DNA of 64,000 nucleotides from an uncultured Ignavibacteriota bacterium (GTDB taxonomy: Bacteria; Bacteroidota; Ignavibacteria; UBA10030; UBA8401). The DNA lies in contig CAIOTF010000042.1 in NCBI GenBank assembly GCA_903861125.1, positions 124,001 through 188,000 of the forward strand, read 5' to 3'. Below are positions 56,002-64,000 of this stretch, one piece after another (within the stretch, counting starts at the first letter, position 1; every line of letters begins with the position of its first letter). A program made the position numbers and the translations under genes. Below the pieces are notes generated by a model, which worked only from the letters and a program-made list of their open reading frames with translations, ran no database searches and was not told the DNA's origin.

Positions 56002-57270
56002 TCAGACCTCGAGGAATTTTGTGAATATCTTCGCCAATTCGCCGGTCAGTTTCATGCGGTTATATTTTTCGGCGACTTCCGGTTTAGCACCGCGAAGTTC
56101 GTTCCGTTCATATTGGTAATACAGTTCCAAGATCAGTTTTGCGATCGCATTGACATCCGTAGGTTCAACACACACACCACCGGCCTCATCAATGATTGAT
56201 CGGATATATCCTTTCGGAACACAACCCATGATCTTTTTTCTTGTCCCGATATATTCAAAGATCTTTCCGGGAGTTGTCCAATCATCCTGCATCATCACCC
56301 ACACAACGTCGGACGCCAGCAGGTACCGCACCGATTCTTTGTGCTCAAGATAGCCAACAAGATTCACCGAATTCTGCATCCCAAGCTGATTGATCAAATT
56401 AATATGCTCGGGACGGAACAATCCCACGAAGCATGCTTCGATCCTGCCGCGAAGCGGCGGATTCTCTTTGAAGACCTTTGCTAGCGCTTGAAGAAAATAA
56501 ACCGGCGTGATATTTCCGTAAAACATTCCCGAATAGGTGATTCTCATCTTTTCGATATGCGGAAGAAGTCCCGGATTTTCTACAACAAGATCTTCCGGAT
56601 CGAATCCATGCGAAAGAATGTTCACATCATCATGCCGGAGAAATTTGTGACGCGTTAAGATCTCTTCTTTCACACGGCGGTGGGTTACTGTGATCATATC
56701 GGACCGGTGAAGAACATTCTTTTCTTTACGGTAATGAATGTAGCGGTGAAGGGGCGTCGGGAAATATTTAAATGGATAACTCAGCCACGAATCGCGGTAA
56801 TCGACCACTACAGGGATCTTGAACCGTTTTTTCAGTTCTATGGCGATCAGAAAATCAGTAGCCGGAGGAGCCGTGGCAAAAATAACATCGAACTTTTCTT
56901 TGGCAATCACTTCGCTTGCAGCTTTTACAGCGTACCGCTTCCACCCTATCTTGTTATCAGGGATAAAGAAAATGTCGCTGATAAAATTCAGGAAGCGGCG
57001 CGTACGCTCCTTCGGCATCTTTATGACGTCATTCTTTTTGCGAAGCATGGAATTCGGACCACTCGATTGCGTCCGGATGATGTTGATATTCAGCTGTTCG
57101 ATCTCTTTCAGCAGGGATTCATCTTTCGCATAATATCCCGTATTACCAACCGTAACGACCGTGGGTTGCCAGCCGAACTGCGGAAGATATTTGACGAATT
57201 TCAGTATCCGCTGCACACCGCTGCCGCCGAGTGGAGGGAAATAATAAGCAATGATTAATACTTTTTTCAT
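56002..57270 (-). CDS. GT4-type glycosyltransferase
   Basis: The 422-residue protein has the GT-B N-terminal motif IIAYYFPPLGGSGVQRILKF, a middle segment with DVIFATAPPATDFLIAIELKKRF, and a C-terminal domain with MRITYSGMFYGNITPVYFLQAL and VWVMMQDDWTTPGKIFEYIGTRK, in which the last Glu is the usual nucleotide-sugar contact. The donor and acceptor are unknown, but its position above purD and a sugar-nucleotide epimerase suggests cell-surface polysaccharide work. Confidence 0.88.
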   Translation of the reverse strand: MKKVLIIAYYFPPLGGSGVQRILKFVKYLPQFGWQPTVVTVGNTGYYAKDESLLKEIEQLNINIIRTQSSGPNSMLRKKNDVIKMPKERTRRFLNFISDIFFIPDNKIGWKRYAVKAASEVIAKEKFDVIFATAPPATDFLIAIELKKRFKIPVVVDYRDSWLSYPFKYFPTPLHRYIHYRKEKNVLHRSDMITVTHRRVKEEILTRHKFLRHDDVNILSHGFDPEDLVVENPGLLPHIEKMRITYSGMFYGNITPVYFLQALAKVFKENPPLRGRIEACFVGLFRPEHINLINQLGMQNSVNLVGYLEHKESVRYLLASDVVWVMMQDDWTTPGKIFEYIGTRKKIMGCVPKGYIRSIIDEAGGVCVEPTDVNAIAKLILELYYQYERNELRGAKPEVAEKYNRMKLTGELAKIFTKFLEV

Positions 57271-57301
57271 TAATTCTTCATCAACTTCAACGTAATTAAA
57301 C

Positions 57302-57388
57302 TTATTGACTGATATTACTCAACAAGGTATTTTTCATACCATGGTTCGGCGCGTCCCGATAAACAGATTCGGGACTTGCTCACCATGA
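57302..57388. repeat. Imperfect palindrome, repeat family 1, copy B
   Basis: Between the glycosyltransferase start and the M24 stop. It contains TTATTGACTGATAT (57302-57315), ATGGTTCGGCGC (57341-57352) and CTTGCTCACCATGA (57375-57388), the same three blocks as the copy at 40082-40237. The inner arms GTCCCGAT and ATTCGGGAC form a hairpin. It is about 70 bases shorter than copy A. Confidence 0.75.
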
Positions 57389-57431
57389 CTATTTTAATCT
57401 TTGTAAGTGTGTTGCAAATAGTTGAAACGAT

Positions 57432-58505
57432 CTATAATACGATCATATCTTTCGGTGAACCAGTTAACAGTTCATACCCATTTTCCCGCACCACAACCGT
57501 GTCCTCGATCCTGAGTCCGAACTGTTTCGGAATATATATTCCCGGCTCGATCGTTATCACATTTCCAATCGCAAGAATTGCCGTGCTTTGCGGAGCAACT
57601 CGCGGCAGTTCGTGTATCTCCAATCCGACACCGTGACCAAGAGAATGTCCGAAATATTTTCCGTAACCTTTGGCCGCAATATGCTTCCGCGCGATGCCAT
57701 CAATATTTTTTGCCAAAATTCCCGGGCGCACTGCATCGCATGCGCGCTGTTGTGCATCGAGAACGATTCGATATACTTTTTTCATATCGGAAGTCGGCGT
57801 GCCGAGACAGATCGTTCTCGTCATGTCGGAATGATAACCATCAACGGTGCATCCGAAATCAAGGGTGACAAATTCCCTCTCCTGTAATTTCTTTGTCGAC
57901 GCGGTACCGTGCGGCAGAGAACCACGTACACCGCTGGCAACGATCACGTCAAATGAATCATTTTCGGCGCCATATTTTTTGTGGAGGTAAGAAATCTCTG
58001 CGGAGAGTTCAAGTTCGGTCATCCCGCGTTTAATGATACCAAGGATCTTTTTGAATACCTTGTCGGAAATATCGAATGCCTGCTTTAGCGTCCGGATTTC
58101 CGAATCATCTTTCACAGCCCGGAGAGATTCAACGATTCCGGAAACAGCCATAAGTTTTTTTGAGCCGGCAGCTTGCCTGATATTCTCAAAGGCGGCAACA
58201 GTAACATGGTCCTTCTCAAATCCGATCGTCTTTACTGCAGAAAAAATCTTTTCTTTCAAGGCCGCCTGCACCAAACTGCCCGATGCAATGATCTTAGTAT
58301 CCGCAGAAACACTGGTTTGAATGATCTCTTTATACCGAAAGTCCGTTAAGAAACTTACCGACCGGTCTGTAACAATGAGCAATCCGTTTGAACCGGAATA
58401 TCCGCAAAGGTAACGCATCGTCGGAGAAAAAGATGAAACAAATGCATCCATTTTTTGGTTGTGCATTTCGTTTCGTAATGCTGAAATTCTTCGGGAAATA
58501 TCCAT
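57432..58505 (-). CDS. M24-family Xaa-Pro aminopeptidase
   Basis: The 357-residue protein has an N-terminal creatinase-type domain and a C-terminal pita-bread peptidase with all metal ligands: DFGCTVDGYHSDMTRT (two Asp), GHSLGHGVGLEIHE (His), TIEPGIYIP (Glu) and RIEDTVVV (Glu). It removes N-terminal residues before proline in the cytoplasm, consistent with peptide use. It is 53 bases after guaB on the same strand. Confidence 0.92.
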   Translation of the reverse strand: MDISRRISALRNEMHNQKMDAFVSSFSPTMRYLCGYSGSNGLLIVTDRSVSFLTDFRYKEIIQTSVSADTKIIASGSLVQAALKEKIFSAVKTIGFEKDHVTVAAFENIRQAAGSKKLMAVSGIVESLRAVKDDSEIRTLKQAFDISDKVFKKILGIIKRGMTELELSAEISYLHKKYGAENDSFDVIVASGVRGSLPHGTASTKKLQEREFVTLDFGCTVDGYHSDMTRTICLGTPTSDMKKVYRIVLDAQQRACDAVRPGILAKNIDGIARKHIAAKGYGKYFGHSLGHGVGLEIHELPRVAPQSTAILAIGNVITIEPGIYIPKQFGLRIEDTVVVRENGYELLTGSPKDMIVL

Positions 58506-58558
58506 ACGTTCATTTCATCGGCATGTCAGCGCGAACGCCGGCAGCCTTCTATTACACA

Positions 58559-60019
58559 TTATCCGTGGTAGTTTGGTGCTTCTTTGGTGATATGAATATC
58601 GTGCGGATGGCTCTCACGCAATCCGGCATCACTCATCTTTACAAACTGAGCCCGCTCCTGCAGAGCAGCAATATTTTCCGCACCGCAATATCCCATAGCG
58701 GCACGCAATCCGCCGACCATTTGGTATACGGTCGCGCCTAATTCTCCTTTGAAGGGAACTCTTCCTTCAATTCCTTCGGGAACCAGTTTCTGCACATCAT
58801 CTTCAACATCCTGAAAGTACCTATCCTTGCTCCCTTCCTTCATCGCATCAATCGATCCCATGCCGCGGTACAATTTGTAGGTTCGTCCTTCATACAATAC
58901 TTTTTCTCCGGGACTTTCCTGCAGACCTGCAAACAGTCCGCCAATCATCACGCAGTCAGCACCGGCAGCGATCGCTTTCGCAATATCACCCGTATGTTTA
59001 ATCCCACCGTCAGCAATCAGCGGAATATTGAATTTTTTCGCCACCGATGCACACTCCATAACGGCAGTCACCTGCGGAACTCCGACCCCCGCGACGATCC
59101 GCGTTGTGCAGATCGAACCCGGACCGATACCAACCTTCACGCAATCCGCACCGGCCTTGATTAATTCCTTCGTTGCTGCCGCTGTTCCGACATTACCGGC
59201 AATCACTTCAACGGAGAATTTCGATTTTACTTTCTTCAGCATATCGATCACACCCTTGGAATGTCCGTGTGCAGTATCGATAATCACTACATCAACACCC
59301 GCTTTCACCAGTGCGTCAACTCGATCAAGCGTATTCGCCGTAACACCCACAGCTGCACCAACGCGCAAACGTCCGTGTTTATCTTTGCAGGCATTGGGGA
59401 AGCGTTTCTTTTTCTGTATATCCTTGAAGGTGATGAGGCCTTTCAGTTTTCCATTCTTATCAACAACGGGAAGTTTTTCGATCTTATGCCGTTGCAGGAT
59501 CACCTCGGCTTCTTCCAGCGTTGTGCCGATCGGCGCAGTGATAAGGTTGGTCGATGTCATCACTTCGGCAACTTTCAGCGAACGATTCGGCTGAAAGCGA
59601 AGATCGCGGTTGGTGAGAATCCCGACAAGTTTTCCTTCGGCAACGATCGGAATTCCCGATACGCTGAATTTCGTCATCAGGTCCAGCACGTCGCCGACCG
59701 TCTTATCCGCTGTCAATGTCACCGGATTCATGATCATACCGCTTTCGGACCGTTTCACTTTGTCTACTTCCTCCGCCTGACGTTCGATCGAAAGGTTTTT
59801 ATGAATAATGCCGATACCCCCTTCACGGGCAAGTGCAATGGCCATTTCCGATTCGGTCACTGTATCCATAGCTGCGGAGAGCAGAGGGATATTCAACCGT
59901 ATATTCTTCGTCAGCCGCGTTGAGACATCGACATCACGGGGAATAACGGAAGAACGAGCGGGAACAAGAAGCACATCATCGTAAGTGATCGCTTCGCCGA
60001 TTATTTTCTTTGATCTCAT
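58559..60019 (-). CDS. guaB: Inosine-5'-monophosphate dehydrogenase
   Basis: The 486-residue protein is full length, with the two CBS domains ([20 protein letters not shown] and [19 protein letters not shown]) inserted in the barrel. The active-site loop [17 protein letters not shown] carries the catalytic Cys, and the flap segment has [10 protein letters not shown]. It converts IMP to XMP for guanine nucleotide synthesis. It lies directly after the terminator of the toxin-antitoxin genes. Confidence 0.96.
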   Translation of the reverse strand: MRSKKIIGEAITYDDVLLVPARSSVIPRDVDVSTRLTKNIRLNIPLLSAAMDTVTESEMAIALAREGGIGIIHKNLSIERQAEEVDKVKRSESGMIMNPVTLTADKTVGDVLDLMTKFSVSGIPIVAEGKLVGILTNRDLRFQPNRSLKVAEVMTSTNLITAPIGTTLEEAEVILQRHKIEKLPVVDKNGKLKGLITFKDIQKKKRFPNACKDKHGRLRVGAAVGVTANTLDRVDALVKAGVDVVIIDTAHGHSKGVIDMLKKVKSKFSVEVIAGNVGTAAATKELIKAGADCVKVGIGPGSICTTRIVAGVGVPQVTAVMECASVAKKFNIPLIADGGIKHTGDIAKAIAAGADCVMIGGLFAGLQESPGEKVLYEGRTYKLYRGMGSIDAMKEGSKDRYFQDVEDDVQKLVPEGIEGRVPFKGELGATVYQMVGGLRAAMGYCGAENIAALQERAQFVKMSDAGLRESHPHDIHITKEAPNYHG

Positions 60020-60034
60020 ACCGATCCTTTTGTG

Positions 60035-60067
60035 TTAAAACAAACAAAGGATGCGGAGTGCATCCTT
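60035..60067 (-). terminator. Intrinsic terminator after the toxin gene
   Basis: AAGGATGC (60047-60054) and GCATCCTT (60060-60067) form an eight-base stem with a five-base loop, followed on the minus strand by TTTGTTTGTTTT. It ends the glutaryl-CoA dehydrogenase/antitoxin/toxin run 30 bases after the toxin stop. Confidence 0.78.
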
Positions 60068-60097
60068 CGAAATTTCAGACATTCGTTCTGTGAGAAT

Positions 60098-60352
60098 TTA
60101 ATAAAATAAAGTTGTGAAATGTTTATATTTTCCAATCCAAAACCAGATGATAGTGTCGTTCTCAACGACCGCCAGCGCCCTGTGTCTGCTGCCGACCCGC
60201 ATGGACCAGATCTCCTCTACTTTCAGTAGCCGCAGCAATGGATGATCCGGATACTGCTTGATAACGGAAAAATTATGATCGGAGATCTTCCGAACTGTTA
60301 GCGGGAGTGTATTATACATTTCCGAAAATTGTTCAACCGCTACATGTTTCAT
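60098..60352 (-). CDS. RelE/ParE-type toxin
   Basis: The 84-residue protein ends in RVGSRHRALAVVENDTIIWFWIGKYKHFTTLF, the usual closing strands of a RelE-like toxin, with an aromatic and basic surface. The family cleaves ribosome-bound mRNA or poisons gyrase; which applies is not known. Its start overlaps the antitoxin stop by four bases, the usual arrangement, with the antitoxin first. Confidence 0.85.
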   Translation of the reverse strand: MKHVAVEQFSEMYNTLPLTVRKISDHNFSVIKQYPDHPLLRLLKVEEIWSMRVGSRHRALAVVENDTIIWFWIGKYKHFTTLFY

Positions 60353-60549
60353 AGATCTTTGAATTTACCGTCGGAAAAATTCTGCTTTGCCTTCAATGCC
60401 TCCCCATCAAGCTTTTTATTTTTCACGTATTCGTCAAGGTCTTTGTCCCACGAATCTCCGTCAAACTCATCAAACCATTCACGTAATCGTGCCCGTTCTT
60501 CCTTAGTGAGTTCGTAGATCTTCGATTGTATCTGTTCAAGAATATTCAT
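60349..60549 (-). CDS. Small antitoxin partner
   Basis: The 66-residue protein is acidic, with a helical N-terminus (IQSKIYELTKEERARLREWF) and a charged tail (EFDGDSWDKDLDEYVKNKKL), a typical layout for antitoxins that wrap RelE-like toxins. No DNA-binding domain is clear. It lies 11 bases after glutaryl-CoA dehydrogenase and overlaps the toxin. Confidence 0.8.
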   Translation of the reverse strand: MNILEQIQSKIYELTKEERARLREWFDEFDGDSWDKDLDEYVKNKKLDGEALKAKQNFSDGKFKDL

Positions 60550-60560
60550 TCCGTCCGCTC

Positions 60561-61730
60561 TTACATGAATGCGGCGTGACCGGTGATATCCTCGCCGATA
60601 ATCAGCGTATGCATTTCGTGCGTGCCTTCATAGGTGATCACCGATTCCAAATTGGCAGCATGGCGCATAATCGGATACTCGTCCAGAATTCCGTTCGCAC
60701 CGTGGATCGCGCGCGCCATACGTGCAATCTCCAATGCATGGAATACGTTGTTGCGTTTTGCCATTGAGATTTGTGTAAACTTCACTTTCCCCTGATCTTT
60801 TAACCGGCCCAACTGCAAGCACATCAGTTGCGCTTTGGTAATTTCGGTCACCATATAGACCAATTTTTCCTGCGTCATCTGAAACGCGGAGATCGGTTTT
60901 CCGAATTGCACACGTGAGTTCGCATATTGCAGCGAAGAATCATAACACGCCATTGCCGATCCGATCACACCCCACGCAATACCGTACCGTGCCTGGCTCA
61001 GACACATCAGCGGAGATTTCAGCCCATCCGATTTAGGAAGGATGTTTGCTTCCGGTATCCAGCAATCCTGAAACACCAGTTCCGATGTTACAGACGCGCG
61101 GAGGGAATGTTTGCCGTGCATTTCGGGAGCGGAGAAACCTTTCGTTCCTTTTTCTACAAGGAATCCGCGTACAACACCTTCCAGTTTTGCCCAAACCACT
61201 GCAACATCTGCCAGTGTTCCGTTCGTGATCCACATTTTCGCACCGTTCAATAAGTAGCCGCCGTCCTTCTTCTCTGCACGCGTGATCATTCCGCCGGGAT
61301 TCGAACCAAAATCCGGTTCGGTCAATCCAAAGCAGCCTATTTTTTCAGCTTTGGCAAGTTTCGGAAGCCAAAAATCTTTTTGCTCCTCGCTGCCGAACGC
61401 ATGGATCGGATACATCACCAATCCGCTTTGCACGGACGCAAAACTTCGGATACCGCTGTCGCCCCGCTCCAGTTCCTGCATCATTAATCCGTAGGCAACG
61501 TTATTCAATTCCGCACAGCCGTACTTTGCCGGAAGCGTCGGGCCGAACAGACCGATATCAGCCATCCCTTTTATAAGATGCATCGGGAATGTTCCCGCGC
61601 GGTTGTGCTTTTCGATGACCGGGATGATCTGTTCTTCAACAAATTCGCGGACGGTATTGCGGACGAGTATTTCATCTTCGGAGAGGAGTGAATCAATATT
61701 ATAATAGTCGACGCCTTGGAATGCTGCCAT
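60561..61730 (-). CDS. Glutaryl-CoA dehydrogenase-like acyl-CoA dehydrogenase
   Basis: The 389-residue protein has the glutaryl-CoA dehydrogenase N-terminus (DEILVRNTVREFVEEQIIP), FGLTEPDFGSNPGGMITRA, and the C-terminal YEGTHEMHTLIIGEDITG, with the YEG catalytic Glu. The family oxidises and decarboxylates glutaryl-CoA to crotonyl-CoA in lysine and tryptophan breakdown. It starts the run that includes the toxin-antitoxin pair. Confidence 0.92.
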   Translation of the reverse strand: MAAFQGVDYYNIDSLLSEDEILVRNTVREFVEEQIIPVIEKHNRAGTFPMHLIKGMADIGLFGPTLPAKYGCAELNNVAYGLMMQELERGDSGIRSFASVQSGLVMYPIHAFGSEEQKDFWLPKLAKAEKIGCFGLTEPDFGSNPGGMITRAEKKDGGYLLNGAKMWITNGTLADVAVVWAKLEGVVRGFLVEKGTKGFSAPEMHGKHSLRASVTSELVFQDCWIPEANILPKSDGLKSPLMCLSQARYGIAWGVIGSAMACYDSSLQYANSRVQFGKPISAFQMTQEKLVYMVTEITKAQLMCLQLGRLKDQGKVKFTQISMAKRNNVFHALEIARMARAIHGANGILDEYPIMRHAANLESVITYEGTHEMHTLIIGEDITGHAAFM

Positions 61731-61840
61731 GGAAATCCTTTAGGGTTGAACGATGAAGGTAAAAACTTTGTGCACAAAAATACCAAAATATGTGTGCATT
61801 TTCAAGGTAAGAATTTCCGGATCGGGGCATTTAAAATGCG

Positions 61841-61885
61841 AACGTCAGATGCAGCGGACCCCACCGTACGCTACAGTCTGACGTT
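61841..61885. repeat. Long imperfect hairpin between the HEAT gene and glutaryl-CoA dehydrogenase
   Basis: AACGTCAGA (61841-61849) and TCTGACGTT (61877-61885) are perfect inverted repeats. Inside, on the minus strand, TGTAGCG pairs with CGCTGCA with one G-U, giving about 16 base pairs with one bulge around a twelve-base GGTGGGG-containing loop. It could be a terminator of the HEAT gene, but no T-run follows. Confidence 0.55.
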
Positions 61886-61914
61886 TCGTATTGAGAGAAT
61901 ATTTCTCTCGTAGA

Positions 61915-62316
61915 TTATTTCAAGCTCAATTCCTGCGATGTTGCATTGATTAATTGTTCGCAGAACTTTGCAACTTTTTCGCTGCCATCATAGATCGCAG
62001 CTTCTTTCACAGCTTCAATTCCGTCGTTGTCTCCCAATTGAACCAAAGCAACGGCTGCGGCCATACGTAATTGTTCTACTTTATCATTTTTCAGCACTTC
62101 AACAAGAGGTTTCACGGCACCTGTTAATCGGTATTCAGCAAGGAACAATGCTGCACTTTGCCGTAATCCAACGTTATCCGAGGATAGGGCGGCAAGATAA
62201 TTTTTTTCAGCTCTTTGCCAGTCAATTTTATCATAGTTCGTAGATCGTGGTATCGCTGCGTAAGCTGACACTGCGATCATAATTGTCAAAAGTGCGGTCG
62301 CCAATATTTTTTTCAT
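61915..62316 (-). CDS. Exported HEAT-repeat protein
   Basis: The 133-residue protein has a signal peptide (MKKILATALLTIMIAVSAYA) and three helical repeats of the HEAT type: LSSDNVGLRQSAALFLAEY, AVKPLVEVLKNDKVEQLRMAAAVAL and DNDGIEAVKEAAIYDGSEKVAKF. It probably mediates protein contact in the periplasm. It is a single gene, downstream of the sigma-54 regulator on the same strand, with a 160-base gap. Confidence 0.82.
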   Translation of the reverse strand: MKKILATALLTIMIAVSAYAAIPRSTNYDKIDWQRAEKNYLAALSSDNVGLRQSAALFLAEYRLTGAVKPLVEVLKNDKVEQLRMAAAVALVQLGDNDGIEAVKEAAIYDGSEKVAKFCEQLINATSQELSLK

Positions 62317-62476
62317 CTTTTCCCCCTGAGTGTTTAATTGTGTGACCTTGTTGTATTCGTAAGGAAATGAGAAAAGTTGCAGTGTTTTCCTTCTGCATGG
62401 GAAAATAATTGATGATTGTTTAGTACAAGCGAACGGAATCTGTGCCGCACATCAATGTTAATGTTTTCGGAGGAAG

Positions 62477-63853
62477 TTACTTGTTTTCTTCTTGCGTGGG
62501 AATGGAGTAGCGTTTGATCTTCAGATACAGCGTCTTCAGCGTGATGCCGAGTGCCTTGGCTGTCTTGCCCCTGTTGTAGTTGAATCTCTTCAGTGTAAGT
62601 TCGATATGCATTTTCTCCAATTCCTCCATCGTCATTGTCGAAGGATCGGAAGCGGCGACGTTCGGTGCATTCTGTCCGACATTCGATTGCGTCAGTGCAA
62701 AATCTTTCGATGTTATCGTTTCTTCATGTGACAACAGCATTGCACCTTCAATCGCGTGTTCCAACTCGCGGATGTTTCCCGGCCAGTCGTACGCAAGCAG
62801 TGCGTGCATGGCAGTATTGTCAATTTTTTTTGGAGATTTCGTCTTCGCTTTTCTCTTCAAAAAATATTCAACAAGCAGCGGAATATCTTCTTTGCGGTCT
62901 TTCAAAGGAGGGATACGCAATGTAACAACATTCAGCCGATACAGCAGGTCCTCACGGAACCGTCCTGCCTTAACCTCACCGTGAAGATCTTTGTTCGTGG
63001 CAGAGATGATCCTAACATCCACTTTCATAGATGTGTTGCCGCCAACCCTCCGGAATTCTCCCGTTTCCAGAAAGCGGAGCAATTTCGGCTGAACGATAGG
63101 GCTGATATCTCCCACTTCGTCCAGAAAAAGTGAACCGCCGTTTGCGACTTCGACGAGGCCCTGTTTCATCTGATGTGCATTCGTGAATGCACCTTTTTCG
63201 TGTCCGAACAATTCGCTTTCCAAGAGGGTATCCGGCAGCGACGCGCAATTCACCACGACGAACGGTCGATCATGCCTCATACTTTCGTCGTGGATCAAAT
63301 TTGCGATCAGTTCCTTACCTGAACCGCTTGCCCCGTGAATATGCACGATAGAATCGCTCGCCGCAACTTTTTTTGCCGTTGCAATCATGGCCTTCATCGC
63401 CGCGCTTCGTGCAATGATCTCTTTCTCGCCGGTCTTGCGGGAAAGTTCATACTTCATCAATTCAACATCGATCGTCAAACGGCGGTGCTGAATGGCCCGG
63501 TTAACCGTTGCAAGAAGTTCATCCCTGCTGTACGGCTTCCCGACAAAATCATACGCGCCGAGTTTCGTGGCTTCAATAGCGGTCTTCACATCCGCATAAT
63601 TGGAGAGCATGATCACAAGGGTTTTGGGATGATGTTCGTTGATGAATTTCAGAACCTCCATCCCGCCGATGCGCGGCATCTTTACATCCAACAGCACCAC
63701 ATCAATCGGGCGCTGCTGCAATGCATTCATTGCGGCAACACCGTCGTTCGCGGTAAAGACATCGAATTTTTTCTGTTCGGAGAGTTCTTCTTTAAGGAGA
63801 AAACAAACGGATGGTTCATCATCAACAACAAGAATAGTATGATTACGAACCAT
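62477..63853 (-). CDS. Sigma-54-dependent response regulator (NtrC family)
   Basis: The 458-residue protein has a receiver domain with the phospho-acceptor Asp56 in LLDVKMP and Lys106, an AAA+ ATPase with Walker A GASGSGKE at 174-181 and Walker B LFLDE at 242-246, and a Fis-type helix-turn-helix at the C-terminus (FNYNRGKTAKALGITLKTLYLKIKRY). The sigma-54 contact loop reads GAFTNA at 221-226 in place of GAFTGA. It follows a receiver-domain gene at the right edge by 37 bases. No sigma-54 promoter is visible nearby. Confidence 0.92.
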   Translation of the reverse strand: MVRNHTILVVDDEPSVCFLLKEELSEQKKFDVFTANDGVAAMNALQQRPIDVVLLDVKMPRIGGMEVLKFINEHHPKTLVIMLSNYADVKTAIEATKLGAYDFVGKPYSRDELLATVNRAIQHRRLTIDVELMKYELSRKTGEKEIIARSAAMKAMIATAKKVAASDSIVHIHGASGSGKELIANLIHDESMRHDRPFVVVNCASLPDTLLESELFGHEKGAFTNAHQMKQGLVEVANGGSLFLDEVGDISPIVQPKLLRFLETGEFRRVGGNTSMKVDVRIISATNKDLHGEVKAGRFREDLLYRLNVVTLRIPPLKDRKEDIPLLVEYFLKRKAKTKSPKKIDNTAMHALLAYDWPGNIRELEHAIEGAMLLSHEETITSKDFALTQSNVGQNAPNVAASDPSTMTMEELEKMHIELTLKRFNYNRGKTAKALGITLKTLYLKIKRYSIPTQEENK

Positions 63854-63890
63854 TGCTGGCCTTCTTCACAAGGAATGAAAACGGGAATGA

Positions 63891-64000
63891 TTATTCGGCG
63901 GAAAGTACTCGTTCGATCGTCGTGAGCAGATCAACAAGATCGTACGGTTTGCTGACAAAATCTTCTGCCCCGAGTTTTTTCGATTCGATGGCATTCTTCA
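63891..64000 (-). CDS. Response-regulator receiver domain, C-terminal end only
   Basis: The minus-strand frame runs from the right edge to a TAA at 63891 and encodes KKLGAEDFVSKPYDLVDLL, the conserved end of a receiver domain with the signature Lys-Pro. The rest is outside the window, so it could be a stand-alone receiver or part of a hybrid sensor. It precedes the sigma-54 regulator and is likely cotranscribed. Confidence 0.75.
   Translation of the reverse strand, partial: KNAIESKKLGAEDFVSKPYDLVDLLTTIERVLSAE

Noticed and set aside
1-64000. CRISPR array, prophage, insertion sequence, tRNA or rRNA genes
   Set aside because: No evenly spaced direct repeats, no transposase, integrase or phage structural genes, and no cloverleaf or rRNA segment recognised on either strand.

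Overview
The window is a gene-dense, chromosomal stretch of a Gram-negative-type bacterium (outer-membrane LptD, Lgt, several lipoproteins, TonB-type domain). The short primary sigma factor lacking region 1.1, the parA-parB neighbourhood carrying a DUF5683 gene, a GH92 mannosidase and the general gene content point to the FCB group (Bacteroidota/Chlorobiota, perhaps Ignavibacteria-like). This placement is inference from gene families; no rRNA or tRNA gene is visible in the window to confirm it.

Layout. 1-5.6 kb: minus-strand run ftsB-like, rarA, SGNH hydrolase, ROK kinase, lptD (cut by the left edge). 5.7-8.4 kb: plus-strand TrmA-type RNA methyltransferase and two lipoproteins, one of which looks like a fusion of a TonB C-terminal domain with a parvulin domain. 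8.4-19.8 kb: minus-strand NTF2-like protein, M28 peptidase, a five-gene run metF / class II aldolase / beta-lactamase-like / ddl / cNMP-DUF1003, then a MacA-like adaptor, FtsX-type permease, lipid kinase and HNH-like gene, each run closed by a clear intrinsic terminator. 19.9-28.9 kb: maeB, the parA-parB-ridA-DUF5683 cluster, crcB, fmt, def, NlpC/P60 lipoprotein and rpoD, with a terminator hairpin folded into the first codons of the NlpC gene. 29.3-32.4 kb: a GAF/degenerate-GGDEF protein coupled to deoB.

32.7-41.8 kb is mostly plus strand: sugar nucleotidyltransferase with a decayed phosphomannomutase domain, EIIA-like protein, hisS, an unknown gene, lgt, rlmB, corA and a POT-family peptide transporter. 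41.9-64 kb is mostly minus strand: an exported unknown protein, acyl-CoA carboxylase beta and acyl-CoA dehydrogenase, an AT-rich nuclease-helicase (DUF2075) that looks foreign, TPR protein, GH92 (plus strand), a glycerophosphodiester phosphodiesterase, meaB, epimerase/purD/glycosyltransferase, M24 peptidase, guaB, a RelE-type toxin-antitoxin pair behind glutaryl-CoA dehydrogenase, a HEAT-repeat protein and a two-component regulator pair cut by the right edge.

The catabolic genes (two acyl-CoA dehydrogenases, carboxylase beta, MeaB, peptide importer, peptidases, MaeB) suggest a heterotroph living on peptides and amino acids, with branched-chain, lysine/aromatic and propionyl-CoA routes. Several intergenic gaps hold related imperfect palindromes, so at least two small dispersed repeat families are present. 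I see no CRISPR array, prophage, insertion sequence or biosynthetic cluster. The most unusual items are the TonB-C/parvulin lipoprotein, the terminator overlapping the NlpC signal peptide, the isolated nuclease-helicase and a secreted RidA in the par cluster.
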